Shown here piece after piece: positions 31,205 through 39,218 of a stretch of DNA of 64,000 nt; the stretch's first letter is position 1, and every line of letters starts with the position of its first letter. The position numbers and the translations under genes are program-made. This DNA comes from Arenibaculum pallidiluteum (GTDB lineage: Bacteria > Pseudomonadota > Alphaproteobacteria > Azospirillales > Azospirillaceae): NCBI RefSeq assembly GCF_017355985.1, contig NZ_JAFIQU010000006.1, positions 186,001 to 250,000 of the forward strand, given 5' to 3'. Under the pieces are notes generated by a model, which saw only the letters and a program-made list of their open reading frames with translations, was not told where the DNA came from and did no database searches.

Positions 31205-31860
31205 CAATGGACTGCCGCCAGCGCAGGCGCGACCGGCACCGCACCGTGCATCTCCGCGATCATCCGGTCCACATGCCCCGGGATCTCCGTGCCCGCGAGC
31301 AGGTAGGGGCGCAGAAGCGCGATCGGCCCGTCGAAGACCAGGAAACGGGCGCGGGCGGCCGCCTCGTCCACGCCAACGCGGATGCCATCAGGCGGCTTGC
31401 CGCCGTCCTGCCTCTCCATCCTTGCCGCCGCCCGATCGCGCGCGGCCGCCAGGCAGGCCTGGAAGGCGGCGTCAAGCTCCTCCTCCTGGCGGCGGATCTC
31501 GGCGCGCAATGGATCCGGAAGCGGCGCTCCGTCGAAAAGCGCCCCGCTCTCGTTCAGCAGCAGAAAGCGCGCGGCATCGGCATCGCCGCGAGCCCATCCG
31601 GTGATGGCCAGCGCCGCACGCAAGGCATCGCCCGCCCGCAGCGAGGGGGCGACGGCCTCGACGAAGGCGCCGTGGATCCCGGTCCAGGCCGTCGCAAGCA
31701 GCGCGGCCCGGGACTCGAAGCGGTGGTAGATCGACCCTGTGGGCGCCCCGGACCGCCGCGCGATGGCACCCATGGTCGCGGCCGAAGGGCCGCTCTCGGC
31801 AACGATGGCCACGGCGGCGGCGAGGAAGGCGTCGGCGGAGAAGCGTGCAAGTCGGACCAT
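31204..31860 (-). CDS. TetR-family transcriptional regulator
   Basis: 218 residues. N-terminal helix-turn-helix FLAAAVAIVAESGPSAATMGAIARRSGAPTGSIYHRFESRAALLATAW (about residues 12-60), then a helical ligand domain. A 16-base near-palindrome lies directly before its start codon, suggesting autorepression. Coupled to map by a TGATG overlap, so map may be under its control. Ligand unknown. There is no divergent transporter or enzyme to suggest a substrate. Confidence 0.93.
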   Translation of the reverse strand: MVRLARFSADAFLAAAVAIVAESGPSAATMGAIARRSGAPTGSIYHRFESRAALLATAWTGIHGAFVEAVAPSLRAGDALRAALAITGWARGDADAARFLLLNESGALFDGAPLPDPLRAEIRRQEEELDAAFQACLAAARDRAAARMERQDGGKPPDGIRVGVDEAAARARFLVFDGPIALLRPYLLAGTEIPGHVDRMIAEMHGAVPVAPALAAVH

Positions 31861-31865
31861 GCATA

Positions 31866-31881
31866 TAGAATGGCCGTTCTA
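31866..31881 (-). promoter_or_regulatory. Probable TetR operator
   Basis: TAGAATGGCCGTTCTA is a palindrome with one mismatched pair (T/G facing at positions 6 and 11). It ends 5 bases before the ATG of the TetR gene, a position where a bound repressor would block transcription or initiation. Palindromes of this size are typical TetR operators. Confidence 0.6.
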
Positions 31882-31949
31882 GAACACGATGTCCAGTCCC
31901 GCGCCGCGCTGCGGCGGGCGGATCCCTCCTCGCCGACGGATTGCCGCGC

Positions 31950-32195
31950 TCACCGGCCCGGCGCACGCCCCTCGTGCCAGCTTTCCACCTCGCCTTCGCC
32001 CCCCTCGCCGGGCTTGAAGGCGGAATCGGGATTGCCGCCATGGCCGTCCGAGCGGATGTCCCCCGCGTCGGGTCCGGTGGGCGGCCGCACGCCGGGAATT
32101 TGGCTGGAATCCACCGTCCGCCCGCTCGGGGGCGCGGTATGCCCGGAGCCCGGCACGAAACTGCCCTGCCCGCCGGTGCTGTCCTCGTCCGCCAT
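31950..32195 (-). CDS. Small hydrophilic hypothetical protein, 81 aa
   Basis: Unrecognised. MADEDSTGGQGSFVPGSGHT opens a Gly-, Pro-, Ser- and Asp-rich chain without hydrophobic stretches, ending EVESWHEGRAPGR; it is probably disordered and cytoplasmic. The start is supported by a near-perfect AAGGAGG seven bases upstream, which the longer frame lacks. Its composition resembles the 83-aa protein at 53628. Such proteins are often stress-induced, but no direct evidence exists. Confidence 0.68.
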   Translation of the reverse strand: MADEDSTGGQGSFVPGSGHTAPPSGRTVDSSQIPGVRPPTGPDAGDIRSDGHGGNPDSAFKPGEGGEGEVESWHEGRAPGR

Positions 32196-32379
32196 CGAAT
32201 CCTCCTTGCTGCGCCTCATGCATGAACCGGCGGCAGCGCCGGAAGTCGCGGAGGAAGTCGTTTCGGCAAAGGGGCCAGACGTCGGAACCAGAAGCCGGGC
32301 CGGAACACGAAATGCTTTGTTAACCATGATGGCGCAGGTTGAGGCATCCCCAGGCGGGACCTAGACGGGAAGGACTCGG

Positions 32380-32961
32380 ATGACCTGCATCGTTGGCTTG
32401 ATTGAAGGTGATCGCGTTTGGATGGGCGGCGACAGCGCCGGCGTGAGCGGTCTCGACATCACCGTGCGCGCGGATACGAAGGTATTCCGCAACGGCCCCT
32501 TCCTGATCGGCTTCACGAGCTCCTTCCGAATGGGCCAACTGCTGGCCTACAAGCTGCGCGTTCCCGAGATGGAGCAGCACGGGGACGTCTTCCGCTTCAT
32601 GGTGACGAGCTTCGTCGACGCGGTGCGTGACTGCCTGAAGGAGGGCGGCTACGCCCAGCGCAGCAACGACGCCGAGAGCGGCGGCAGCTTCCTGGTCGCG
32701 TTCCGGGGCCGGCTGTTCTCGATCCAGAGCGACTACCAGGTCTGCGAGGCGCTGCGTGGCTATCACGCGATCGGCTGCGGCGCCGACTACGCGCTGGGCT
32801 CCCTGGCCTCCACCGCAGGCGAGGACGGCGAAGGCCGGGTGCGCCGCGCGCTCGAGATCGCCGAGCTGTTCTCGGGCGGCGTCCGCGCGCCGTTCCGGAT
32901 CGAATGCCTCGAGAACGCCGATGCGGAGCAGCATCGGCCGCTGATGACCGTGGCGGCGTGA
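32380..32961 (+). CDS. Stand-alone proteasome beta/HslV-like Ntn hydrolase
   Basis: 193 residues. After removal of Met the chain would start with Thr; MTCIVGLIEGDRVWMGGDSA places Asp at 18 and TKVF places Lys at 34, that is Thr1, Asp17 and Lys33 in mature numbering, the exact catalytic triad of proteasome beta subunits. FLIGFTSSFRMGQLL and AIGCGADYALGSLAST match the HslV/beta-subunit strands. It is not HslV: no HslU ATPase is adjacent and the N-terminus differs. Substrate and partner are unknown; self-assembly into a ring is inferred from the fold. GGGAAGGA precedes the ATG. It overlaps the next gene by GTGA. Confidence 0.8.
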   Translation: MTCIVGLIEGDRVWMGGDSAGVSGLDITVRADTKVFRNGPFLIGFTSSFRMGQLLAYKLRVPEMEQHGDVFRFMVTSFVDAVRDCLKEGGYAQRSNDAESGGSFLVAFRGRLFSIQSDYQVCEALRGYHAIGCGADYALGSLASTAGEDGEGRVRRALEIAELFSGGVRAPFRIECLENADAEQHRPLMTVAA

Positions 32962-33611
32962 TACGCCTCGCCGCCCGGATCGGGATCCTGCTGGCGCTGG
33001 TCACGGCGCCGTGCACGCTCCCGGCCCGGGCGCAGCAGGCCTTCGACCCTGCGACCTTTACGTCCCTCTGGGGTGCGCGCGACGCCGATCTCGCAAATCG
33101 GTTCGGCGATCGGCTGCGCACCCTGCCGGGGCGCTTCGACTTCGGTCCCAAGCTCTATGCCGAGCGCCGCCTGGACGGCGTCGAGATCGGCGGCGTGCCC
33201 TTCGCGGCCTATCTGCAGATGGACCGCCGCACCGGGCAGCTCCAGCAGGTGCTGCTCGAGCGGCGCCAGGGCCAGGTGACCCCGGCGACGACCCGCCAAG
33301 CCCTGGATGCGCTGGTGGAGATGCTCGGCGAGCCCGCGGCCGAGAGCGTCGGGGGCGACCCCCGCACCCCCAGCACGGCATCCTTCACCTGGCGCCGCGA
33401 AGGCACGACCATCCAGGTGTCGCTCTTCGACTTCCACACCACGGGCATCTTCTTCGAGGACCCGGATCCGGCGGTGCGGAACCCGCTGATCCCCTTCTAT
33501 CTGCGCATGCGCAACGATCCGCGCTTCCTGCCGCGGCGCCTGCTGGTCCGCATGCATCCCAGCAGCCGGACGGACCTGGAGCTGCCCGAGCCGCCGCGCC
33601 GCAGCCGCTGA
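32958..33611 (+). CDS. Hypothetical exported protein, coupled to the Ntn hydrolase
   Basis: 217 residues beginning GTG. The N-terminus (IRLAARIGILLALVTAPCTLPARAQQAFDP) is a signal peptide with likely cleavage after ARA. The mature part has no motif I know; it contains SLWGARDADLANRFGDRLRT and a region rich in beta-strand patterns, and ends in a Pro/Arg-rich tail. The GTGA overlap with the proteasome-like gene fixes the start and implies joint expression, although the partner has no signal and stays in the cytoplasm. Confidence 0.78.
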   Translation: MIRLAARIGILLALVTAPCTLPARAQQAFDPATFTSLWGARDADLANRFGDRLRTLPGRFDFGPKLYAERRLDGVEIGGVPFAAYLQMDRRTGQLQQVLLERRQGQVTPATTRQALDALVEMLGEPAAESVGGDPRTPSTASFTWRREGTTIQVSLFDFHTTGIFFEDPDPAVRNPLIPFYLRMRNDPRFLPRRLLVRMHPSSRTDLELPEPPRRSR

Positions 33612-33650
33612 GCCCCGGGCATGCGCGGGCTGGAAGCGTCGCGCGGGATC

Positions 33651-35942
33651 TCAGTCGCGCGTGGCGTTGTCGGCGAGGGCGCGCCCGGCGGCCTCGCCGG
33701 CCGGGGGAAGGATCCCCACGACATGCCCGACCGCATCCTCGGCCAGCGCCCGCAGCGCACGGATCCGAGCGGACAGCCCGGCGGGATCGCACTCCGCAGC
33801 GGACCGCTCGAGCTCCCGACTAGCCTCCTGCACCTGCGTCATGCCGAGCGCGCCCGCAAGCGAGACCAGGGCATGCGCCTCGAACGCGACCGTCCGGCCG
33901 TCCGCTCGGGCCGCTTCCATCCGGTCCAGGCGCTCGCGGAGATTGGCGACCGAGCTCTGCACGAAATGCCCGTACTGCAAGGGGCCGAAAAGTTGCTCCA
34001 GCGCAGCCAGGACGCTCTGGTCGATCACGCCCGCCGCTGCGGCCTGAGCCGGGGCCGGGGCTGGGGCCGTAGCCGTCGCCGCCGTCTCTGTCGCGGCTGC
34101 GGGGGGCGGAGCCGCGACCGCCGCGTCCTGTGGCTCGCCCATCCACTGCCTGACCTTCTCCAGCAGGACCACCTTGTCGAACGGCTTGGTCAGGTGATCG
34201 TTCATGCCGACGCTGCGGCACCGATCGAGGTCCGAGGCCATCGCATTGGCGGTCACGGCGACGATCGGGATGTCGCCCTTGCCGTCGCCCAGGCCCCGGA
34301 TCGCCCGGGTCGCCGCCATGCCGTCCATGATCGGCATCTGCACGTCCATCAGGATCAGGTCGTAGGTGCCGCGGCGGACCGCCTCGACGGCATCCCGCCC
34401 ATTCTCGACCACCTCGACGGTATGGCCGGCGGCCTCGAGGATCGTCGCCGCCAGGACCTGGTTCATCGGAATGTCCTCGGCCAGCAGGATGCGTCCGGCG
34501 CGGCGGCGGGACGGGCCGTGAGCGGCGGGGACGGCCTCCCGGGAAGGAAGGGCGGCATCGGGCAGGGGCAACTCGAACCAGAAGATCGACCCGATTCCCT
34601 CCGTGCTCTGGACGCCGATGCGTCCCCCCATCAGCTCGACGATCTGCTTGGAGATGGCGAGGCCCAGGCCGGTGCCCCCGAAGCGCCGCGTCGTCGAAGC
34701 GTCGATCTGGCTGAATCTCTGGAAGAGGCGGTCCATGCGATCCGCGGGGATGCCGATGCCCGTATCGGTCACGGAGATCCTGATCTGGCCCGCATCGGGC
34801 GCCTGGGCCGAAAGCACCACGGTTCCCTGCTGCGTGAACTTGATGGCGTTGCCGAGCAGGTTCACGATGACCTGGCGGATCCGGTCGCCGTCGCCTTCCA
34901 CGCCCTTCGGGACTCCATGGGCGATGTCCAGCCGGATTGCGATCCCCTTGCCGGACGCGGCATGCTGCAGGAGGGCGACGGCGCCGGACAGGACCGCGTG
35001 GAGATCGAAGGGATAGCGATCGATCTCGAGCTTTCCCGCCTCGATCTTCGAGTAGTCCAGGATGTCGTTGATGACGGCCAGCAGGCCCTGCCCGGCCTCG
35101 CGCTGGAATTCCACGTAGCGGCGCTGCTCCGGCACGAGCCTCGCCTCGAGCAGCAGCTCGGAATAGCCGATGATGCCGTTCAGCGGCGTCCGGATCTCGT
35201 GGCTCATCAGGGCAAGGAAATGGCTCTTGGCGAGGCTGGCGGCCTCGGCCCGGTCGCGGGCCAGGAGCAGTTCGGCCGCGCGCTCGGCGTGCTGATGCTC
35301 GAGCCGCTGCGCCGCCATGAGCAGCAGCGAGGAGACCGTCAGCACATTGGCCAGGATCGACACGAGAAAATGGACGGCCATCCCGCCGCTCGGGTCGAAG
35401 TACAGGCGTGGTTCCGCCAGCAGGCCGGCATCCACCGCGCGGTACAGGAACGAGGCCCCTACGGCCGCGAAGACGGCCGCCGCGGTGCGGGCGGTCGCGC
35501 GGACCGCCCGCGGCGTGCCGAACAGCAGCTCGGTCGCGCAGAGCAGCACGCCGATCACGAGCACCAGCGACGCCACCACGATCCGGTCACCGAGGTCGGG
35601 CTGGACATAGGTGCGGTGCCACAGGACAACCAGGAGAAGCGCCAGCAGGCCCGCTGCGCCGCCCCAGCGCGTCGGCTTTCCGCCGAACTGCCTGATCCCG
35701 TTCCAGATCGAGAAGACCCCCGCCGCGATCGCGGTATTCGCCGCCAGGATGGAAACGGCGTCTGGAATGGCCCCGCGGAGGGCGCCACCCAAAGTCCCTA
35801 AACCAACCAGTGCCATGCCGGCCGTCCACAGGCCGACGCCGAGCGCGCGCGGCTGGGCACGCCAGTAGATCGCCAGCAGAACGGCCAGCGAGTTCGTGAC
35901 GATCGTATGGACGACGAAAAGCGTGCGGACGTCGAGCTCCAT
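33651..35942 (-). CDS. Hybrid sensor histidine kinase with receiver and Hpt domains
   Basis: 763 residues. The N-terminal 210 residues form six to eight membrane segments, with no large periplasmic loop. HisKA contains [15 protein letters not shown] (His 248); HATPase has [10 protein letters not shown] and [11 protein letters not shown]; receiver has [10 protein letters not shown] and [11 protein letters not shown]; after an Ala/Pro/Thr linker comes an Hpt-like domain with [14 protein letters not shown], in which the usual Lys-Gly after His-x-Leu is Val-Ser. Multistep phosphorelay kinase of the inner membrane. No response regulator is adjacent. A hairpin lies 80 bases upstream of its start. 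Confidence 0.93.
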   Translation of the reverse strand: MELDVRTLFVVHTIVTNSLAVLLAIYWRAQPRALGVGLWTAGMALVGLGTLGGALRGAIPDAVSILAANTAIAAGVFSIWNGIRQFGGKPTRWGGAAGLLALLLVVLWHRTYVQPDLGDRIVVASLVLVIGVLLCATELLFGTPRAVRATARTAAAVFAAVGASFLYRAVDAGLLAEPRLYFDPSGGMAVHFLVSILANVLTVSSLLLMAAQRLEHQHAERAAELLLARDRAEAASLAKSHFLALMSHEIRTPLNGIIGYSELLLEARLVPEQRRYVEFQREAGQGLLAVINDILDYSKIEAGKLEIDRYPFDLHAVLSGAVALLQHAASGKGIAIRLDIAHGVPKGVEGDGDRIRQVIVNLLGNAIKFTQQGTVVLSAQAPDAGQIRISVTDTGIGIPADRMDRLFQRFSQIDASTTRRFGGTGLGLAISKQIVELMGGRIGVQSTEGIGSIFWFELPLPDAALPSREAVPAAHGPSRRRAGRILLAEDIPMNQVLAATILEAAGHTVEVVENGRDAVEAVRRGTYDLILMDVQMPIMDGMAATRAIRGLGDGKGDIPIVAVTANAMASDLDRCRSVGMNDHLTKPFDKVVLLEKVRQWMGEPQDAAVAAPPPAAATETAATATAPAPAPAQAAAAGVIDQSVLAALEQLFGPLQYGHFVQSSVANLRERLDRMEAARADGRTVAFEAHALVSLAGALGMTQVQEASRELERSAAECDPAGLSARIRALRALAEDAVGHVVGILPPAGEAAGRALADNATRD

Positions 35943-36024
35943 GATACCTCTGAGAACGCCTTTCTCGTCGCTGCTTCCGCCTCCCGGCCGCGTTCAGCGG
36001 GCGGCGCTCAGGGCACGCCCGGGG

Positions 36025-36054
36025 CGGTATCCGCGTGAGCCGAGGCGGATGCCG
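36025..36054 (-). promoter_or_regulatory. Hairpin in the leader of the hybrid kinase
   Basis: CGGTATCCGC (36025-36034) faces GCGGATGCCG (36045-36054), nine of ten bases paired, ten-base loop. It lies 83 bases upstream of the kinase ATG. Confidence 0.35.
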
Positions 36055-36240
36055 TCGCGGCCGCAGCAACGGCACGGCGGCCGGCAGGGAAGGCGGGAAC
36101 GGAGTCTGCGCGCATGTGGGGCTTCGGAGATCGCGGAAAGTCGTCCCACCAGAATGCATAAAGATTGCGCAGCCGTTAACGTGCATTGCGAGGCACTTTG
36201 CTCGCCAGACCGGCAATTGTCCTTTCGGGCCGCCAGTCGC

Positions 36241-36265
36241 GGAACCGCCCCCGTCCGCTGTGGTT
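36241..36265 (+). promoter_or_regulatory. Possible EcfG-type promoter of the DUF2243 gene
   Basis: GGAAC, 16 bases, GGTT, compared with the alphaproteobacterial general stress consensus GGAAC-N16/17-CGTT; one mismatch in the -10. It ends 31 bases before the ATG. Confidence 0.3.
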
Positions 36266-36296
36266 TCCCCTTCGTTCCCAGCGATCGCGGACGCCC

Positions 36297-37049
36297 ATGG
36301 CCGCCCCGTATCACACGTCTGCGTATCACACGTCCCCTCTGCCCGGATTCCTCCTGGGCTTCGCCATGGGGGGATTCCTGGACGGAATCCTGCTGCACCA
36401 GATCCTGCAGTGGCACCATCTGCTGAGCGGCCTTCAAGGCCCACCCTACGACGATCTGCGCGTGCAGACCCTGGCGGACGGCATCTTCCACGCCGCCATG
36501 TACGCGGTGGCGGCGGCAGGGCTCTGGATGACCTGGAGGCGCGGATCGTCCCCCAGCCGCGCGCGCCCCTCGCTGGGCGCCTTCATTGCCGGGTTCGGCG
36601 TCTGGCACATCCTGGACGCGGTGCTGGCCCACTGGATCCTGGGCCTGCATCACATCCGCATGGACGGCAACCTCGTGCTCTGGGATCTCGTCTTCTTCGC
36701 GATCGGCATTGTGGCCCTGCTGCTGGGCCTGCGCGTCCGGCGGGCGGGACCCGGCCCGACCGTGGCGACCGTCGTCGTCGTGGCGGCGGGCCTCGGCGCG
36801 GCGCTTCCGGCGGCCCAGGGCAGCCGCATCGCCGTCGCCGTCCCGGACGGAACCAGCCCGACCGCCATCCTCACGGCGGTCGCGGCGCTCGACGGGCGGG
36901 TGGTCGGCAACAACCCCGAAGGACGCGTCTGGATCCTGGACCTGCCCCGGGGGGCGCGACCTGGCGCAGTGGAGGCCGCGCTGCCGGGCGCGCGCGCCAT
37001 GGGGGCCGCGGGCCTTTCCTTCGGCTGCCTGGGTCTCGGCCTCCTCTGA
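36297..37049 (+). CDS. DUF2243 domain membrane protein
   Basis: 250 residues. The opening PLPGFLLGFAMGGFLDGILLHQILQWHHLLS is the DUF2243 signature, with a His-rich membrane segment; later HIRMDGNLVLWDLVFFAIG repeats the His pattern. About four to five membrane segments follow, then a hydrophilic C-terminal domain of about 80 residues (IAVAVPDGTSPTAILTAV onward) that is not part of the usual family and may be periplasmic. Function of the family is unknown; the membrane histidines suggest metal or heme binding. ATG at 36297 chosen because upstream residues lack membrane or signal character. Confidence 0.85.
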   Translation: MAAPYHTSAYHTSPLPGFLLGFAMGGFLDGILLHQILQWHHLLSGLQGPPYDDLRVQTLADGIFHAAMYAVAAAGLWMTWRRGSSPSRARPSLGAFIAGFGVWHILDAVLAHWILGLHHIRMDGNLVLWDLVFFAIGIVALLLGLRVRRAGPGPTVATVVVVAAGLGAALPAAQGSRIAVAVPDGTSPTAILTAVAALDGRVVGNNPEGRVWILDLPRGARPGAVEAALPGARAMGAAGLSFGCLGLGLL

Positions 37050-37060
37050 CGGCGCGCGGC

Positions 37061-39070
37061 TCAGGGCCCTTCCTGGTCGGCTGCGTCGGGCGCCAGGATG
37101 CGGATGCCGAAAGCCGGCAGGTCGACCGCCGGGGCCGCCGGGTCGACGACGACGACGCCCTCGTTCATGAGGTCGCGGAAGCCCGTGCCCCGCCACCCGT
37201 CCGCGGCGAGCCGGGCGCGCACGGGACGGTCGCCGAAATTCAGGAGCACCAGACGCTCCTGCCCCGGCGCAGGGCCGAGGCGCCAATAGGCCAGCACCCG
37301 GTCGTCGGGGCTCGCCTCGGCCAGGCGCAGCCCCGGGCCGCGCAGGGCCGGATCGGACGCGCGTAGGGCGATCAGGCGGCGATAATGGGCGCGCAGCCCG
37401 TGGCGGTCGACCCAGTTCAGCGGCCGCGGCCCCTTGTAGGGCTCGTACTCTGCGCCGACCTCGTCGCCGGTATAGACCAGCGGCAGGCCGGGCAGGGTCA
37501 TCAGCAGCGCCGCCGCCACGCGCGTGCGCCCGGGCCCGTGCCGGGTGACGAAGCGCGGCCCGGTGTCGTTGTTGTTGATGAAGCGCATGACCTGCCCGAC
37601 CGGCGTCGCGCCAGGCACGTCGAGCGCCGCCCGAAGCTTGCGCGGCGTCGGTACGCCGGCGCCGAAGGCGTCATGCCAGGCCCACTGGCCGAGCTCGGCG
37701 GTCCAGTCGTAGGCGGCATCGAAGCCGTTGCCGACGTAATGGGGATCCCGGGCCGAGGCCTCGGCAAGCAGCAGCAGGTCCGGCTTGATGCGCTTCAGTG
37801 CCGCCCGCCATTCCGGCCAGAACTCGGGCGCGCGCTCGCGCACGCCCCAGGCCACGTCGACGCGGAAGCCGTCGATGTCGAACTCCCGCACCCAGCGGGT
37901 GAAGGCCTCGAGCATGTAGCGCCGGACCTCCGGCTGGTCGTAGTCGAGGTTCCGCAGGTTCTGCCAGGTGAAGTAGTAGGGCTGCTGCCGGTCGAAATAG
38001 CCGGCATAGGGGCTATCCGGGCCTCGTGCCTGCGCGTCCAGCCAGTAGGGGTGCCCGTCGGCCGCATGGTTCGGAACGAAATCCATGATCACCCGCATGC
38101 CGCGGGCATGGGCCTCGCGGACGAGGGTGCGCAGGTCCTCCTCGGTTCCGGCCTCGGGCCGCAGCGAGAAATGGTCCGTCACGGCATAGCCAAAGTCGCC
38201 CGGCGGCGCGCTGTTGACCGGGGCGAGCCAGAGGACCGAGGCGCCGAGCTCCGCGATCTCGTCCAGCCGCGCGGTGACGTCGGGCAGCCCGCGCGGGCCG
38301 AACAGCGAAGGCACCACCCCGTAGACGACCGCACCCTCGGTCCAGGAGGGCCGCTCGCGCATGAGGTCGACCTCGACCGGCCGCCCGCCCGCGACGCGGA
38401 ACGTCCCCACGGCCTCGTCGGTGCGGCCGAGCGCGTCGGTCACGGAGAGACCGACCTGGTATTCGCCGTCCGCGGCGGGGGTCGGCAGCTCCAGCGCGGG
38501 TCCCGCGCCGTCCGGGATCGCCAGCGGCGCAGGGTTGCCGGGCCGCGCGGCCCAGCGCCATTCGACGATCGGCGCGGCCCGGCCGGGGCTCGGCTCGCTG
38601 CGGCCGGCGTCCAGACGGATCACCGAGCCGGCGACGCCGGTGCGGACCCAGGCGCGCGGGCGGTCCGCCAAGCGCAGCGTCCAGGTCTGCGGTGCCGAGG
38701 CGGTCTCGACGCCGCCGGCGACACAGACGGCGGTGACCGGGTTGGCGCCCTCGGCCAGCGGCACCTCGCCACCGAAGCGCTCGCCCAGGCGCCAGGCGGG
38801 AACCGTGCCAGCGGGCGAGCGCAGCAGCACGGATTCGCATGCGGACCTGGCGGTGCCCTCGACCGCCTTCTCGAAGGTCCAAGCATCGCCGCCGGCCCCG
38901 CGCAGCACGACTGGAGGCGCGGCGGTCGGATCCCCTGCTGACGGGGAGACGGTGGCCGGCGGCTCCTGGCCCGGGGCGGGACCGGCGGAAAGTACGGTTC
39001 CGGTCGCGAGGAGGACGGCGAGCGGCAGGAGGCGCAGCGCCCGCGGCAGGCGCAGGACGGCGATGGTCAC
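37061..39070 (-). CDS. Exported GH13 alpha-amylase-family enzyme
   Basis: 669 residues with a signal peptide (LRLLPLAVLLATGTVLSAGPAPGQ). An N-terminal beta domain of about 220 residues (two Ig/PKD-like modules) precedes the GH13 barrel: region I MDFVPNHAADG, region II GFRVDVAW (nucleophile Asp), region III LLLLAEAS (acid Glu), region IV FINNNDTGPR, where the usual His of NHD is Asn. A C-terminal beta domain closes the chain. Acts on alpha-glucans or maltodextrins outside the cytoplasm; exact specificity unclear. No other glycan genes are adjacent. Confidence 0.92.
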   Translation of the reverse strand: MTIAVLRLPRALRLLPLAVLLATGTVLSAGPAPGQEPPATVSPSAGDPTAAPPVVLRGAGGDAWTFEKAVEGTARSACESVLLRSPAGTVPAWRLGERFGGEVPLAEGANPVTAVCVAGGVETASAPQTWTLRLADRPRAWVRTGVAGSVIRLDAGRSEPSPGRAAPIVEWRWAARPGNPAPLAIPDGAGPALELPTPAADGEYQVGLSVTDALGRTDEAVGTFRVAGGRPVEVDLMRERPSWTEGAVVYGVVPSLFGPRGLPDVTARLDEIAELGASVLWLAPVNSAPPGDFGYAVTDHFSLRPEAGTEEDLRTLVREAHARGMRVIMDFVPNHAADGHPYWLDAQARGPDSPYAGYFDRQQPYYFTWQNLRNLDYDQPEVRRYMLEAFTRWVREFDIDGFRVDVAWGVRERAPEFWPEWRAALKRIKPDLLLLAEASARDPHYVGNGFDAAYDWTAELGQWAWHDAFGAGVPTPRKLRAALDVPGATPVGQVMRFINNNDTGPRFVTRHGPGRTRVAAALLMTLPGLPLVYTGDEVGAEYEPYKGPRPLNWVDRHGLRAHYRRLIALRASDPALRGPGLRLAEASPDDRVLAYWRLGPAPGQERLVLLNFGDRPVRARLAADGWRGTGFRDLMNEGVVVVDPAAPAVDLPAFGIRILAPDAADQEGP

Positions 39071-39140
39071 GTCGGTCTTCCCTTCCCTGGATTTCCGGGA
39101 AACGGTGCCGCGTTATGGTTAACGAAAGATTGCCTGCAGC

Positions 39141-39179
39141 GAAAACGAAAACCCCCGCCGGTCCGGGACCGGCGGGGGT
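39141..39179 (-). terminator. Terminator after sucB
   Basis: ACCCCCGCCGGTCC and GGACCGGCGGGGGT form a 14-base stem (39151-39179) with a one-base centre. On the minus strand it is followed by TTTTCGTTTTCG, a good T-rich tail. It ends the mdh-suc gene series. Confidence 0.8.
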
Positions 39180-39218
39180 CATGCGTGGGCCTGCCCCGGA
39201 AGCCTGGGGCGGCCGCGA

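Larger units (their letters stand above)
35943..36296. other. 354-bp divergent intergenic region
   Basis: Lies between the hybrid kinase (minus) and the DUF2243 gene (plus). It contains a hairpin at 36025-36054, a separated AATGCA/TGCATT pair at 36153-36187 in the most AT-rich stretch, and an EcfG-like element at 36241-36265. No coding sequence or known RNA seen. Confidence 0.45.

Noticed and set aside
28793-31306. 837-aa plus-strand open frame across lpd and map
   Set aside because: Runs antisense to two clear genes, with composition of a shadow frame.
32380-32961. Anbu or HslV identity for the Ntn hydrolase
   Set aside because: No HslU, ATP-grasp, alpha-E or transglutaminase gene nearby, and the N-terminal sequence differs from both families.
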